Source: Ancylobacter novellus (GTDB taxonomy: Bacteria > Pseudomonadota > Alphaproteobacteria > Rhizobiales > Xanthobacteraceae). Taken from it: a stretch of 39,293 nucleotides of DNA. A program made the position numbers and the translations under genes. A model generated the notes under the pieces. That model ran no database searches, was not told the origin of the DNA, and was given only the letters and a program-made list of their open reading frames with translations. Each line of letters opens with the position of its first letter. Position 1 is the first letter of the stretch. Where the stretch lies: assembly GCA_003241485.1 (NCBI GenBank), contig QFQD01000044.1:1-39293 (forward strand), in the 5' to 3' direction. Below are positions 15,986 to 26,286 of this stretch, piece by piece.

Positions 15986-18022
15986 ATGTCGAACGCCGAC
16001 GACCTGTTTGCCGCCACCCCTCCGCAGCCGCGCCCGGCTGCCAAACCCGCCCCGCGCGGGGCGTCGGCGGGAACGCCGGGGGAGACCGGCTACACCGCCG
16101 CCGACATCGAGGTGCTGGAAGGTCTGGAGCCGGTGCGTCGCCGGCCGGGCATGTATATTGGCGGCACCGACGAGAAGGCGCTGCACCACCTCTTTGCCGA
16201 GGTGATCGACAATTCGATGGACGAGGCGGTCGCCGGCCATGCCAGCTTCATCGAGGTGGAGCTGGGCGAGGACGGCTTCCTCACCGTGACCGATAATGGG
16301 CGCGGCATCCCGATCGAGGAACATCCAAAATATCCCGGCAAGTCGGCGCTGGAGGTGATCCTCACCACGCTGCACGCCGGCGGCAAGTTCGACAGCAAGG
16401 TCTACGAGACCTCGGGCGGCCTGCACGGCGTCGGCGTCTCGGTGGTGAACGCGCTGTCCGACGTGCTGGAGGTCGAGGTGGCGCGCGGCCAGGTGCTCTA
16501 CCGCCAGCTTTATTCGCGCGGCGTGGCGCAGGGCCCGATCCAGGAGATCGGCCGCGTGCAGAACCGGCGCGGCACCCGCGTGCGCTTCCACCCCGATGCG
16601 CAGATCTTCGGCGAGGGCGCGCGCTTCAAGCCGGCCCGCGTGTTCAAGATGGCGCGCTCCAAGGCTTACCTGTTCGGCGGCGTCGAGATCCGCTGGAGTT
16701 GCGAAGCCTCGCTCGTCGCCGGGACGGAGATTCCCGACAAGGCGGCGTTCCGCTTCCCCGGCGGCCTGAAGGACTATCTCGCCGCCGACCTCGAAGGCCA
16801 CACGCTGGTCCATCCCGACATCTTTGCCGGCAAGACCTCGCGGCCCGGCGGGCATGGCTCAGCCGAATGGGCCGTGGCGTGGCTCGGCGATGCCGACGGG
16901 TCGATTTCCTCCTACTGCAACACCATCCCCACCGCCGAGGGCGGCACGCATGAAGCGGGCCTGCGAGCTGTGCTGCTGAAGGGCTTGCGCGACCACGCCG
17001 AGCGCACGGGCAACGCCAAGCGCGCCGCCATCATCACCACGGACGACATCATGGCCGGCTGCGCGGCCATGCTCTCGGTCTTCGTGCGCGAGCCGGAATT
17101 CCAGGGCCAGACCAAGGAAAAGCTCGCCACGGCCGAGGCGACCCGCATCGTCGACGCGGCACTGCGCGATCCTTTCGACCACTGGCTCGCCGGTAATCCG
17201 GTGCAGGCGAACCGCCTGCTCGACTGGGTGATCGAGCGTGCGGACGAGCGGCTTCGCCGACGGCAGGAAAAGGAAATCTCCCGCAAGACGGCGGTGCGCA
17301 AGCTGCGTCTGCCGGGCAAGCTCGCGGATTGCTCGAACAATTCCGCCGCCGGCTCCGAACTGTTCATCGTCGAAGGCGATTCGGCCGGTGGCTCTGCCAA
17401 GCAGGCGCGCGAGCGCCAGACGCAGGCCGTGCTGCCGCTGCGCGGAAAGATCCTCAACGTCGCCAGCGCCGGCCGCGACAAGCTCGCGCAGAACCAGCAG
17501 ATCGCCGACCTGATACAGGCGCTCGGCGCGGGCACCGGCGCGCAGTATCGCGACGAGGACCTGCGTTATGAGCGCGTGGTCATCATGACGGACGCCGACG
17601 TCGACGGCGCCCATATCGCCTCGCTGCTTGTCACCTTCTTCTACCGGCAGATGCCGAAGCTGATCGAGAACGGGCACCTCTTCCTCGCCGTCCCCCCGCT
17701 CTATCGCATCAGCCAGGGAGCCAAGACGCTCTATGCGCGCGACGAAGCTCATCGCGACGAATTGCTGGCAAAGGAATTCGCCGGGCGCGGCAAGGTGGAG
17801 ATCGGGCGCTTCAAGGGCCTCGGTGAAATGATGCCGGCCCAGCTCAAGGAAACCACGATGAACCCGAAGACCCGCATGCTGCTGCGGGTCAACATCGAGG
17901 AAGCCGAGCGCGCCGCCACGGCCGACATCGTCGAGCGGCTGATGGGCAACAAGCCGGAGAGCCGCTTTGCCTTCATCTCCGAGCGCGCCGCCTTTGCGGA
18001 TGACGAATTGCTGGATATCTGA
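15986..18022 (+). CDS. parE: DNA topoisomerase IV subunit B
   Basis: A 678-residue ATPase subunit of topoisomerase IV, which decatenates daughter chromosomes together with ParC. GHKL ATPase motifs: EVIDNSMDE (72-80, with the catalytic Glu and Mg-binding Asn), DNGRGIP (103-109) and GGLHGVGVS (144-152). The TOPRIM domain has EGDSAGG (about 463-469) and MTDADVDGAHI (about 534-544). Length and the absence of the GyrB-specific insert argue for ParE, not GyrB. The Pro/Ala-rich first 30 residues are lineage-specific. The Shine-Dalgarno site is weak (GAAAG). Confidence 0.96.
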   Translation: MSNADDLFAATPPQPRPAAKPAPRGASAGTPGETGYTAADIEVLEGLEPVRRRPGMYIGGTDEKALHHLFAEVIDNSMDEAVAGHASFIEVELGEDGFLTVTDNGRGIPIEEHPKYPGKSALEVILTTLHAGGKFDSKVYETSGGLHGVGVSVVNALSDVLEVEVARGQVLYRQLYSRGVAQGPIQEIGRVQNRRGTRVRFHPDAQIFGEGARFKPARVFKMARSKAYLFGGVEIRWSCEASLVAGTEIPDKAAFRFPGGLKDYLAADLEGHTLVHPDIFAGKTSRPGGHGSAEWAVAWLGDADGSISSYCNTIPTAEGGTHEAGLRAVLLKGLRDHAERTGNAKRAAIITTDDIMAGCAAMLSVFVREPEFQGQTKEKLATAEATRIVDAALRDPFDHWLAGNPVQANRLLDWVIERADERLRRRQEKEISRKTAVRKLRLPGKLADCSNNSAAGSELFIVEGDSAGGSAKQARERQTQAVLPLRGKILNVASAGRDKLAQNQQIADLIQALGAGTGAQYRDEDLRYERVVIMTDADVDGAHIASLLVTFFYRQMPKLIENGHLFLAVPPLYRISQGAKTLYARDEAHRDELLAKEFAGRGKVEIGRFKGLGEMMPAQLKETTMNPKTRMLLRVNIEEAERAATADIVERLMGNKPESRFAFISERAAFADDELLDI

Positions 18023-18028
18023 GCGACG

Positions 18029-18658
18029 TTACCGGCGCTCGAAGGCGAGGCGCGCGGCGAGCATCAGGAAGATGCCGCCCGTCGCCATCTGGATGGCCCG
18101 CGTTGCCCGCTGCCGCCCGGCCAGCCAGCGGCTGAACCGTCCCGCGAAGATGCCGACCAGAAGGTTCGCGGCGGTTCCGCCGATATTGAACACCGCGCCC
18201 AGCAGCAGGAACTGCAGGAAGGTGGAGCCGCGTGCCGGATCGACGAATTGCGGCAGGAAGGCCAGGATGAACACCGCCACTTTCGGGTTCAGCACATTCA
18301 CCATCACCGCCTCGCGAAAGGCACGCCACGGCGTGCTCTGCCGCCCGGCAGCGGGCGCGAGCAGAAGACCCGGCGAACGGAAGGCCTGAACCGCCAGAAA
18401 GACGAGATAGGCGATGCCCGCCCAGCGGATCGCCTCGAAGGCGCCGGGATGGGCCGCAAGCAGCGCCGCCAGCCCCAGCGCCGCCGCGAGAGTATGGATC
18501 ATGCCTCCCGCCGCGATACCGAAGCTCGCCGCGATGCCGGCGCGCGGCCCCGAGCGCATGCCCTGCCCGAGGCAGAACAGCATGTCGTTGCCCGGCGTGA
18601 GGTTCAGCGCCAGCGCCGCGGGCGCGAACACAAGGAGGGTCTCGATGGGAATGAGCAT
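18029..18658 (-). CDS. LysE/RhtB-family amino-acid exporter
   Basis: A 209-residue inner-membrane protein with about six hydrophobic helices. The N-terminal LNLTPGNDMLFCLGQGMRSGPRAG is the LysE/RhtB signature, and VMVNVLNPKVAVFILAFLPQF is the second conserved block. The family exports lysine, homoserine, threonine or related compounds; the substrate is not given by sequence. It is convergent with parE (6 nt between stops) and starts 9 nt after the GreB-like gene, so it is probably co-transcribed with it. Confidence 0.9.
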   Translation of the reverse strand: MLIPIETLLVFAPAALALNLTPGNDMLFCLGQGMRSGPRAGIAASFGIAAGGMIHTLAAALGLAALLAAHPGAFEAIRWAGIAYLVFLAVQAFRSPGLLLAPAAGRQSTPWRAFREAVMVNVLNPKVAVFILAFLPQFVDPARGSTFLQFLLLGAVFNIGGTAANLLVGIFAGRFSRWLAGRQRATRAIQMATGGIFLMLAARLAFERR

Positions 18659-18667
18659 GGAGGTCTT

Positions 18668-19144
18668 CTATTCGGCTTCCGGCACCGCGTCGACGGCGAC
18701 GATCTCCATGGTGCCCGTCGGCAGGGCGATCTCGTCGCCGACCCATTTGCCCATCAACGCCCGCGCCACAGGCGACACCCAGCCGATGCGCCCCTGTTTC
18801 GGATCGGCCTCGTCCTCGCCGACAATGCGGAAGGTGCGGCGCTTCCCGTCTTCGGCTTCCAGCGTGACCGCCATGCCGAATGTCACGACCTCGCCCTGCT
18901 GTGGCGGATCGACCGGCTCGGCATTGGCCCGCCGCGCGCTCCAGTAGCGCAGCTCACGCGAGGCCTGCGCGGCGCCATCGCGATCGCCCTTCGCACCGGC
19001 GCTCGCCAGCGCCTCGCGATAGCGCGCCGCCTCCCTTTCGATCAGCGCGAGGCCGCGCCGGGTGACGAGGTTGCGATTGGGGCTGACCGGCCGCTCGGGC
19101 AGCGTGTCGGACCCGCCATCCTCCTTGACGAAGGCGCGGCTCAC
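18668..19144 (-). CDS. GreA/GreB-family transcription factor with altered coiled-coil tip
   Basis: 158 residues. The C-terminal FKBP-like domain is clear (GAVTF-type strand, then RRTFRIVGEDEADP and VSPVARALMGKWVGDEI), the part that sits on RNA polymerase. The N-terminal region is a helix pair, but the acidic tip of true Gre factors (GDLxENA-Y) reads GDRDGAAQ, so the second catalytic acid is not in its usual place. It begins MSRAFVKED like a group of alphaproteobacterial GreB-annotated proteins. It may bind polymerase without stimulating RNA cleavage, as Rnk or Gfh1 do; this is inference. Confidence 0.85.
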   Translation of the reverse strand: MSRAFVKEDGGSDTLPERPVSPNRNLVTRRGLALIEREAARYREALASAGAKGDRDGAAQASRELRYWSARRANAEPVDPPQQGEVVTFGMAVTLEAEDGKRRTFRIVGEDEADPKQGRIGWVSPVARALMGKWVGDEIALPTGTMEIVAVDAVPEAE

Positions 19145-19217
19145 GACGCCCTCTCCGCGCCATTGGCGGACCGGGCAGGAAAACCATGCTCAAAACTCTT
19201 GACACAGGCGAACTTCA

Positions 19218-19245
19218 TTGACTTTCCGGGCTTTATGCCTATGTT
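19218..19245 (+). promoter_or_regulatory. Possible promoter of the RNA helicase gene
   Basis: TTGACT (19218-19223), a 16-nt spacer and TATGTT (19240-19245) precede the rhlE start, with a second TTGACA just upstream at 19199-19204. The region between the divergent GreB-like and helicase genes must hold promoters for both. Confidence 0.4.
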
Positions 19246-19294
19246 GCGTCGCGTCGTCTGACCTTATCCGATCGATGCGCTCCGCGCGAAGACG

Positions 19295-20942
<1,648 letters not shown>

Positions 20943-20956
<14 letters not shown>

Positions 20957-21791
20957 GCGGCATAGCCTCGCGCGGCTCGGGTTTTGCCGAGCCGGCTGCG
21001 GGACGCTTCTGCGGGTCGGCACCCTTGCGTGCCGGCGCGCCTGTCCTGGTCTTTCCCCTGAGCTTCTGGATGAGTTCGCCCCGCACGGCGCCCGCCTCGC
21101 TGGCCGACGCCCAGCCGGAGAACACGATCTCCACCCGGTCGAGCGCCATCTTCGAGATGCCGGCCGAGGGTCCCGGCTCCTGCTGCACGCGAGCGTCTTG
21201 GCGCAGGAAGGACAGTCCCTCCTCCATCACCCCCTCGATATCGGCATCCGGCTTCAGCTCCAGCGAGAAGTCGAACTTGCGCGCGCCATAGGCCGACTTG
21301 TTGACGATGGGCGCGCCCCAGACCTTGCTGTTCGGCATGAGCACCTGAATGTTGTCGCCCGATGCCAGTTCGGTGGTGAACAGTGTCAGGCCCTTCACCG
21401 TGCCGGCCTGGCCGCCCACCTCGACCTGATCGCCGAGCTTGAAGGGGCGGAACAGCAACAGCATCACCCCGGCCGCGACATTCGACAGCGTGCCCTGCAA
21501 CGCCAGACCGATGGCGAGGGAGGTCGCGCCGAGTACGGCAATGATGCTGGTGGTCTGGATGCCAAATCGCTGCAGCACCGCGACGCCGACAAACACCAGC
21601 ACGCCATAGCGCGCGATGCTTCCGAGAAATCCAGCCACCGTCGGATCCACGCGGTGCGTCGCCGCCAGCGCGCGCAGCACGATGCGCTCGACGAAGGACG
21701 CGATCCACCAGCCGATCACCAGCAGCCCGAGGGCGTAAAGAATGTTCAGGCCGTAGAGGATGAAGAGGTTGCCAAGTTCTTCGATGTTCAT
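20943..21791 (-). CDS. Small-conductance mechanosensitive channel, MscS family
   Basis: 282 residues. Three N-terminal membrane helices (about residues 8-95) lead into the pore helix and beta domain: LGATSLAIGLALQGTLSNVAAG, then LLLFRPFKLGDQVEVGG, which is the MscS signature. Such channels open on membrane tension and protect against osmotic downshock. The C-terminal 60 residues are a basic Lys/Pro/Arg tail. ATG 21791 has GGAG 8 nt ahead; the open frame to 21851 is not conserved. It is the last gene of a long minus-strand run. Confidence 0.92.
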
Positions 21792-21847
21792 GCCGTCCGC
21801 TCCATGGAATACCGGTTTCCATGGCAACGGCTTCGGGCCGGCTGGGT

Positions 21848-22213
21848 TCAATCGCGCCGAGATCGCGCGCGCGTCGGCATCATGCGGCGGGGATTTCCCG
21901 CTGCCGCGATGAGTGCGAGGCGGTGGGCGCGCGCGGCAAGCTCCGCGGCCGCCCCGGCATCATCCAGCGCGGAATCCGGCAATGACCAGTAGCTGAAGAC
22001 CACGCGGCGTCCGTCCTTTTCATGGACGAACGGCTCGGCGCCGAGTTCCTTAAGATCCAGCGCGAAGGCCGGATCTGTCTTGAGATAGATGCGCTCGCCC
22101 GCGGCCAGAGCGAACATCACGCCATCGGCATAAATGCCGAGCCCGCCGAACATCCGCCGACAGCGCACGGGACGAAAGGCGGCGAAGATGTCGGCAACCG
22201 CGTCCTCGTCCAT
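21848..22213 (-). CDS. TfoX/Sxy N-terminal domain protein
   Basis: 121 residues consisting of the single TfoX N-terminal domain: FRPVRCRRMFGGLGIYADGVMFAL is the family opening, followed by ERIYLKTD and RRVVFSYWSLPDSALDD. Single-domain TfoX-like proteins are common in alphaproteobacteria and their role is not known; competence regulation by TfoX is a gammaproteobacterial function and should not be assumed. It starts 15 nt after sufA, so it is probably on the suf transcript. Confidence 0.88.
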   Translation of the reverse strand: MDEDAVADIFAAFRPVRCRRMFGGLGIYADGVMFALAAGERIYLKTDPAFALDLKELGAEPFVHEKDGRRVVFSYWSLPDSALDDAGAAAELAARAHRLALIAAAGNPRRMMPTRARSRRD

Positions 22214-22228
22214 GCGCGCCCCTCTCGA

Positions 22229-22630
22229 TCAGGCGCGCGCGTCGGCGGGTTCCGGCCGCACCGGCGTGATGGCGACGGATTCGCCGCAGCCGCAGGCGGA
22301 CGTCTGGTTGGGATTGTTGAACACGAACTGGGCCGAGAACTTGTCGGTCTTGAAGTCCATCTGCGTGCCGAGCAGGTAGAGGATCGCCTTGGGGTCGATC
22401 AGCACCTTCACGCCCTTATCCTCGACCACCTCGTCGAACCGGCCGGCTTCCTCGGCGAACTCCACGGTGTATTCCATGCCGGCGCAGCCGCCGTTCTTCA
22501 CCCCCACGCGCAGGCCCGCGACGGGCTTCTCGGAACGGGCGATGATCGAGCGCACGCGCTCGGCAGCGGCATCGGTAAGTGTCATCACGGCGGGGCGCGG
22601 GCGGGCGGGACGCACGGTCGCTTCGGTCAT
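22229..22630 (-). CDS. sufA: A-type Fe-S carrier protein SufA (HesB/IscA family)
   Basis: 133 residues. The three conserved A-type cysteines are present: Cys49 in GGCAGM and Cys113/Cys115 in ACGCGES. The protein receives Fe-S clusters from the SufBCD scaffold and hands them to target enzymes. A 15-residue Pro/Arg-rich N-terminal extension precedes the domain (MTLTDAAAERVR). It is the last recognised suf gene, separated by 116 nt from the VOC gene, so it could also have its own promoter. Confidence 0.93.
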   Translation of the reverse strand: MTEATVRPARPRPAVMTLTDAAAERVRSIIARSEKPVAGLRVGVKNGGCAGMEYTVEFAEEAGRFDEVVEDKGVKVLIDPKAILYLLGTQMDFKTDKFSAQFVFNNPNQTSACGCGESVAITPVRPEPADARA

Positions 22631-22746
22631 TTCAACGATCTCCTAATCGACGCCGGTTAAAGGCCGGCGGATCGGTGCATCTAAAATGGTGCAGACTGGC
22701 CTCCGACACAAGATCGCGTGGCGCGGATCCGGGCCGCGCGATGGCG

Positions 22747-23178
22747 CTAGTAGTTCGGCCACAGCCCCGGCGTCGCCAGTTCCACGAGATTGTTGGCGGG
22801 ATCGCGGAAATAAAGACTCACCCCGCCGCCCTTCCATTCCACGCGGCTCTCGATCTCCACCCCGCTGGCCGCCAGATGCGCTGTCCAGCGCTCGACCGCC
22901 GTGCGAGGGATGGCCAGCGCATAATGCAGCGGTCCATGCCCGTCATGCGGAGGAATGGTGCCCGCCGCCATCACCACCGGCGCCAGCGTCTCGCCCCGCT
23001 TGAACAGCAGGAGCACACTCGCCGGACCGGCGTTATAGGCGCAGAAACGGGCATCGGCGATCATCGGCTTGAGGCCGAGCACGCCCTCATAGAAAGCGCG
23101 CGCGGCCTCGACGTCGTCGACATAGAGGCCGGTTTCCAGCACGCCTGAGATGGGCGGCGGCACCTGCGCATCCGCCAT
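22747..23178 (-). CDS. VOC-family (glyoxalase/dioxygenase-fold) protein
   Basis: 143 residues forming one vicinal-oxygen-chelate domain: LETGLYVDDVEAARAFYEGVLGL at the start, PLHYALAI with a likely metal-binding His in the middle, and YFRDPANNLVELATPGLW with the Glu ligand at the end. The reaction is unknown; glyoxalase I-, fosfomycin-resistance- and dioxygenase-like members share this pattern. It starts at ATG 23178, 5 nt after the sufT stop, so it belongs to the suf transcript. Confidence 0.87.
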   Translation of the reverse strand: MADAQVPPPISGVLETGLYVDDVEAARAFYEGVLGLKPMIADARFCAYNAGPASVLLLFKRGETLAPVVMAAGTIPPHDGHGPLHYALAIPRTAVERWTAHLAASGVEIESRVEWKGGGVSLYFRDPANNLVELATPGLWPNY

Positions 23179-23183
23179 CGCGC

Positions 23184-23558
23184 TCACCACAGGTTGAGCG
23201 ACAGCCGTGCTTCTTCCGACATACGGCCCTGATCCCAGGGCGGATCGAAGGTGAGGTTTACGGTGACGCCCGACACGCCGCCCACGCTCGCCACCGCGCC
23301 TTCCACCATGCCGGGAAGCTCGGCGGCGGAGGGGCAGTTCGGCGTGGTCAGCGTCATTTCGACGGCAACCTGCCGGTCGTCGGCGATGTCGACCTTGTAG
23401 ATGAGGCCGAGTTCGTAGATGTCGACCGGGATTTCCGGATCGTAGACGGTCTTGAGCGCCGCGACGATGTCGTCGGTCAGCTGCTCAAGCTCCTGAGCCG
23501 GAATCGCGGAATCGACTGCCGGTGCGTTCGGGCTATCGTGAGCCTGCATCTCGCTCAT
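23184..23558 (-). CDS. sufT: SUF-associated Fe-S assembly protein SufT (DUF59/MIP18)
   Basis: 124 residues. The DUF59 core is DPEIPVDIYELGLIY (40-54), and Cys75 sits in TTPNCPSA, the conserved cysteine of the family. The C-terminal VNLTFDPPWDQGRMSEEARLSL block is typical of SufT. In other bacteria SufT aids maturation of Fe-S proteins. Its start overlaps the sufS stop by 4 nt. Confidence 0.93.
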   Translation of the reverse strand: MSEMQAHDSPNAPAVDSAIPAQELEQLTDDIVAALKTVYDPEIPVDIYELGLIYKVDIADDRQVAVEMTLTTPNCPSAAELPGMVEGAVASVGGVSGVTVNLTFDPPWDQGRMSEEARLSLNLW

Positions 23559-24811
23559 GCGAAGAGATCCTGAGCCTTGATGAGGGCGTCGGCGAGCACG
23601 TCGACCTCCTCATGCGTGTTGTAGAGCGCGAACGACGCCCGGCACGTCGCCGTTACACCATATCGCCCCAGAAGCGGCATCGCGCAATGGGTGCCGGCGC
23701 GAACGGCCACGCCGGCGCGGTCGATGATGGTCGCAATATCGTGCGGATGCGCGCCTTTCACGTCGAAGGCGAAGATCGCGCCCTTGCCCGGCGCATTGCC
23801 ATAGATGGTCACGGAATTGATCCGCGACAGCCGCTCCTTGGCATAGGCGCCGAGCGAGGCCTCATGCGCGGCGATGCGCTCGCGGCCCAGGCTCTCCATA
23901 TAGACCAGCGCCTCGCCGAGGCCGATCGCCTGCACGATGGGCGGCGTGCCGGCCTCGAAGCGATGGGGCGGCTCGCCATAGGTGACGCCCTCTTCGGTGA
24001 CGGTGCGGATCATCTCGCCACCGCCCTCATAGGGTGGCAGCCTGTCGAGCAGCGCCCGCTTGCCATAGAGCACGCCAATGCCGGTCGGGCCGTAGAGCTT
24101 GTGGCCGGTGACGCCGTAGAAATCGACATCGAGATCGACCACGTCGACCGGCATGTGCACGGCCGCCTGCGCGCCGTCGACCACAACCACCGCGCCCACC
24201 TCATGCGCGAGGCGGGCGATCTGCTTGATCGGCGTCACCGTGCCGAGCACGTTCGACATATGCGTGACAGCGACAATCTTGGTGCGCGCGGTCAGCAGCG
24301 CCTTGAAGGCATCGAGATCGAACGACCCGTCCTCCAGCACCGGCACCCACTTGATCACCGCCCCCTTGCGCTCGCGCAGATAGTTCCACGGCACGATGTT
24401 GGAGTGGTGCTCCATGATCGAGAGGATGATCTCGTCACCCTCGTTGATCGACTGGCCGAGCGAGGACGCGACGAGGTTGATCGCGCCCGTCACCGAGCGG
24501 GTGAAGATCACCTCTTCCAGCGTCGGCGCATTGAGGAAGGCGCGGCAGCGCTCACGGGCCTGCTCATAGGCCTCCGTCATCGCATTGGCGAGATAATGCA
24601 GGCCGCGATGGACGTTGGAATATTCGTTCTCATAGGCGAAGCGCATGCGGTCCAGCACCTGCACCGGCTTTTGCGCCGAGGCGGCATTGTCGAGATAGAC
24701 CAGGGGCTTGCCGTAAACCTGCTTGGACAGGATGGGGAAATCCTGCCGCACGCGGGCGACGTCATAGGTGCCGTTGGCAACGGCGGGATGGGATGCGACC
24801 GGCTCGGTCAT
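23555..24811 (-). CDS. sufS: Cysteine desulfurase SufS
   Basis: A 418-residue PLP enzyme that takes sulfur from cysteine for Fe-S cluster assembly. The PLP lysine is K238 (VTGHKLYGPTG), the persulfide Cys376 lies in RAGTHCAMPL, which is the group II (SufS) form, and N-terminal LDNAASAQKP and EHHSN (135-138) are intact. Because the nifS-like gene at the operon head is damaged, this is probably the working sulfur donor of the system. No sufE or sufU partner is seen in the window. A repeat element lies between it and sufD. Confidence 0.97.
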   Translation of the reverse strand: MTEPVASHPAVANGTYDVARVRQDFPILSKQVYGKPLVYLDNAASAQKPVQVLDRMRFAYENEYSNVHRGLHYLANAMTEAYEQARERCRAFLNAPTLEEVIFTRSVTGAINLVASSLGQSINEGDEIILSIMEHHSNIVPWNYLRERKGAVIKWVPVLEDGSFDLDAFKALLTARTKIVAVTHMSNVLGTVTPIKQIARLAHEVGAVVVVDGAQAAVHMPVDVVDLDVDFYGVTGHKLYGPTGIGVLYGKRALLDRLPPYEGGGEMIRTVTEEGVTYGEPPHRFEAGTPPIVQAIGLGEALVYMESLGRERIAAHEASLGAYAKERLSRINSVTIYGNAPGKGAIFAFDVKGAHPHDIATIIDRAGVAVRAGTHCAMPLLGRYGVTATCRASFALYNTHEEVDVLADALIKAQDLFA

Positions 24812-24832
24812 CGTGCGGCCCCTCCAGAGGGC

Positions 24833-24934
24833 GTCATCCCGGACGAAGCCACGCTTCGAGCCGGATCGCGGGCCGATAGCGGCCCCTATTCTGCGAACGA
24901 TCCCGGATCGCAGCTTCGCCGCGTCCGGGATGAC
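24833..24934. repeat. Palindromic intergenic repeat, copy 2 (inverted doublet)
   Basis: Bounded by an exact 12-bp inverted repeat, GTCATCCCGGAC (24833-24844) and GTCCGGGATGAC (24923-24934). Each end opens a unit of about 38 bp; the two units face each other across a short spacer near 24872-24895. Right unit: GATCCCGGATCGCAGCTTCG, then CCGC, then the end repeat. It fills most of the 151-nt gap between sufD and sufS. Same family as copies near 14236 and 27111. Confidence 0.85.
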
Positions 24935-24962
24935 GGCATAAATGGGCGGCGCGGCTTGCGCC

Positions 24963-26276
24963 TCAGCCCCGCGCCTTCAGCCAGGCTTCCGCCTGCTCCA
25001 CCAGCGCCTCGCGCAGCCCGTCATGCTCGACGGTCTCGATCGCCTCGCCGACGAAGGCCTGCACCAGCAGGCTCTGCGCTTCCTTCAGCGGAATGCCGCG
25101 GGCGCGCAGATAGAACAAGAGATCGTCGTCGATCGCCCCGCAGGTGGCGCCATGGCCGCACTGCACATCGTCGGCGAAGATCTCCAGCTCCGGCTTGTTG
25201 TCCATCTCCGCATCGTCGCCGAGCACCAGCGCGCGGCTCATCATCCGCCCGTCGGTCTTCTGCGCCGCCTGGCGGACGACAATCTTGCCCTGGAACACCC
25301 CGCGCGAGGAATCATCGAGCACGTGCTTGAACAGCTCGCGGCTCTCGCAGCCCGGCACCTGATGATCGACCAGCAGCGTGGAATCCGCATGCTGGCGGCC
25401 GTTCAGCAGCACCGCGCCATTGAAGCCGACATGGCTGCTCTCGCCCGACAGCGTGGCGTAGAGCGAGGTGCGCGCAACGCCCGCGCCGACGCTGAACGTG
25501 AAGGTGTGAACCTGCGCCTCGCGCCCCACGTCGAACAGAATGGTCGACAGATGGATCGCGGCGGTGCTGTCGCCCTGCAGGCGCACCACATCGAGATGGG
25601 CCTCGTCGCCCACCACGAACTCCGTGGCGCTGTTGGCCTGATAGGCGATGCCTTCCGGGCCCTCGAAGCTCTCGGCGACCGTGAGCCGAGAGCCGGCGCC
25701 GACCACAACCAGCGAGCGGGCATAGCTCGCCGCCGGGGCGTGACCTGCGAAGACATGCGCGACATGGATCGGGCGCGCAATCTCCACGCCCGGCGCGACG
25801 GTAACGATCACGCCGTCGCGCGCCAGCGCCGTGTTGAGCGCCAGCGCGGCGTCATAGCGGCCCGGCACGATGCCGCCGATGCGGCTGAGCACCTCATCGC
25901 CGGCCGCGATGGCCGCCGACAGGGTCGTGATCGTCAGGCCCTCTTCCAGGCCGGCAAGATCAGACAGCTCAGGAACCACGCGGCCATTGGCGACGACGAT
26001 GCGGCGCGCTTCGACCGTCCGCAGCAGTTTGGCGCGCCCATCGGCATCGGCCACGGCGGCGGCGCCGGCGACCGGCACGGCCTCGCGCATCAGCGTGCGC
26101 AGGTCGGTGTATTTCCACTCCTCGACGCGCCGGTGCGGCAGGCCGTGTTCAGTGAAGCTGCGGGCGGCGGCGCGGCGCAGATCGCCGAGCCGGTCGCCGC
26201 CAGCCGGAAGCCCGTCGAAGGAGGCGATCAGCGCCTGCTCGGCCGGGGTCCGGATCGGACGGATATCGGCATTCAT
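24963..26276 (-). CDS. sufD: Fe-S cluster scaffold protein SufD
   Basis: A 437-residue partner of SufB in the SufBC2D scaffold complex. The N-terminal helical part has the SufD-type HRRVEEWKYTDLR; the C-terminal part is the beta-helix core shared with SufB, ending DDVQCGHGATCGAIDDDLLFYLRARGI. The start at 26276 (MNADIRPIRTPAEQAL) has GAGGTG 6 nt ahead and lies 10 nt after the sufC stop; an upstream in-frame start at 26321 would overlap sufC and is not conserved. Confidence 0.95.
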   Translation of the reverse strand: MNADIRPIRTPAEQALIASFDGLPAGGDRLGDLRRAAARSFTEHGLPHRRVEEWKYTDLRTLMREAVPVAGAAAVADADGRAKLLRTVEARRIVVANGRVVPELSDLAGLEEGLTITTLSAAIAAGDEVLSRIGGIVPGRYDAALALNTALARDGVIVTVAPGVEIARPIHVAHVFAGHAPAASYARSLVVVGAGSRLTVAESFEGPEGIAYQANSATEFVVGDEAHLDVVRLQGDSTAAIHLSTILFDVGREAQVHTFTFSVGAGVARTSLYATLSGESSHVGFNGAVLLNGRQHADSTLLVDHQVPGCESRELFKHVLDDSSRGVFQGKIVVRQAAQKTDGRMMSRALVLGDDAEMDNKPELEIFADDVQCGHGATCGAIDDDLLFYLRARGIPLKEAQSLLVQAFVGEAIETVEHDGLREALVEQAEAWLKARG

Positions 26277-26286
26277 TTCGGCCACC

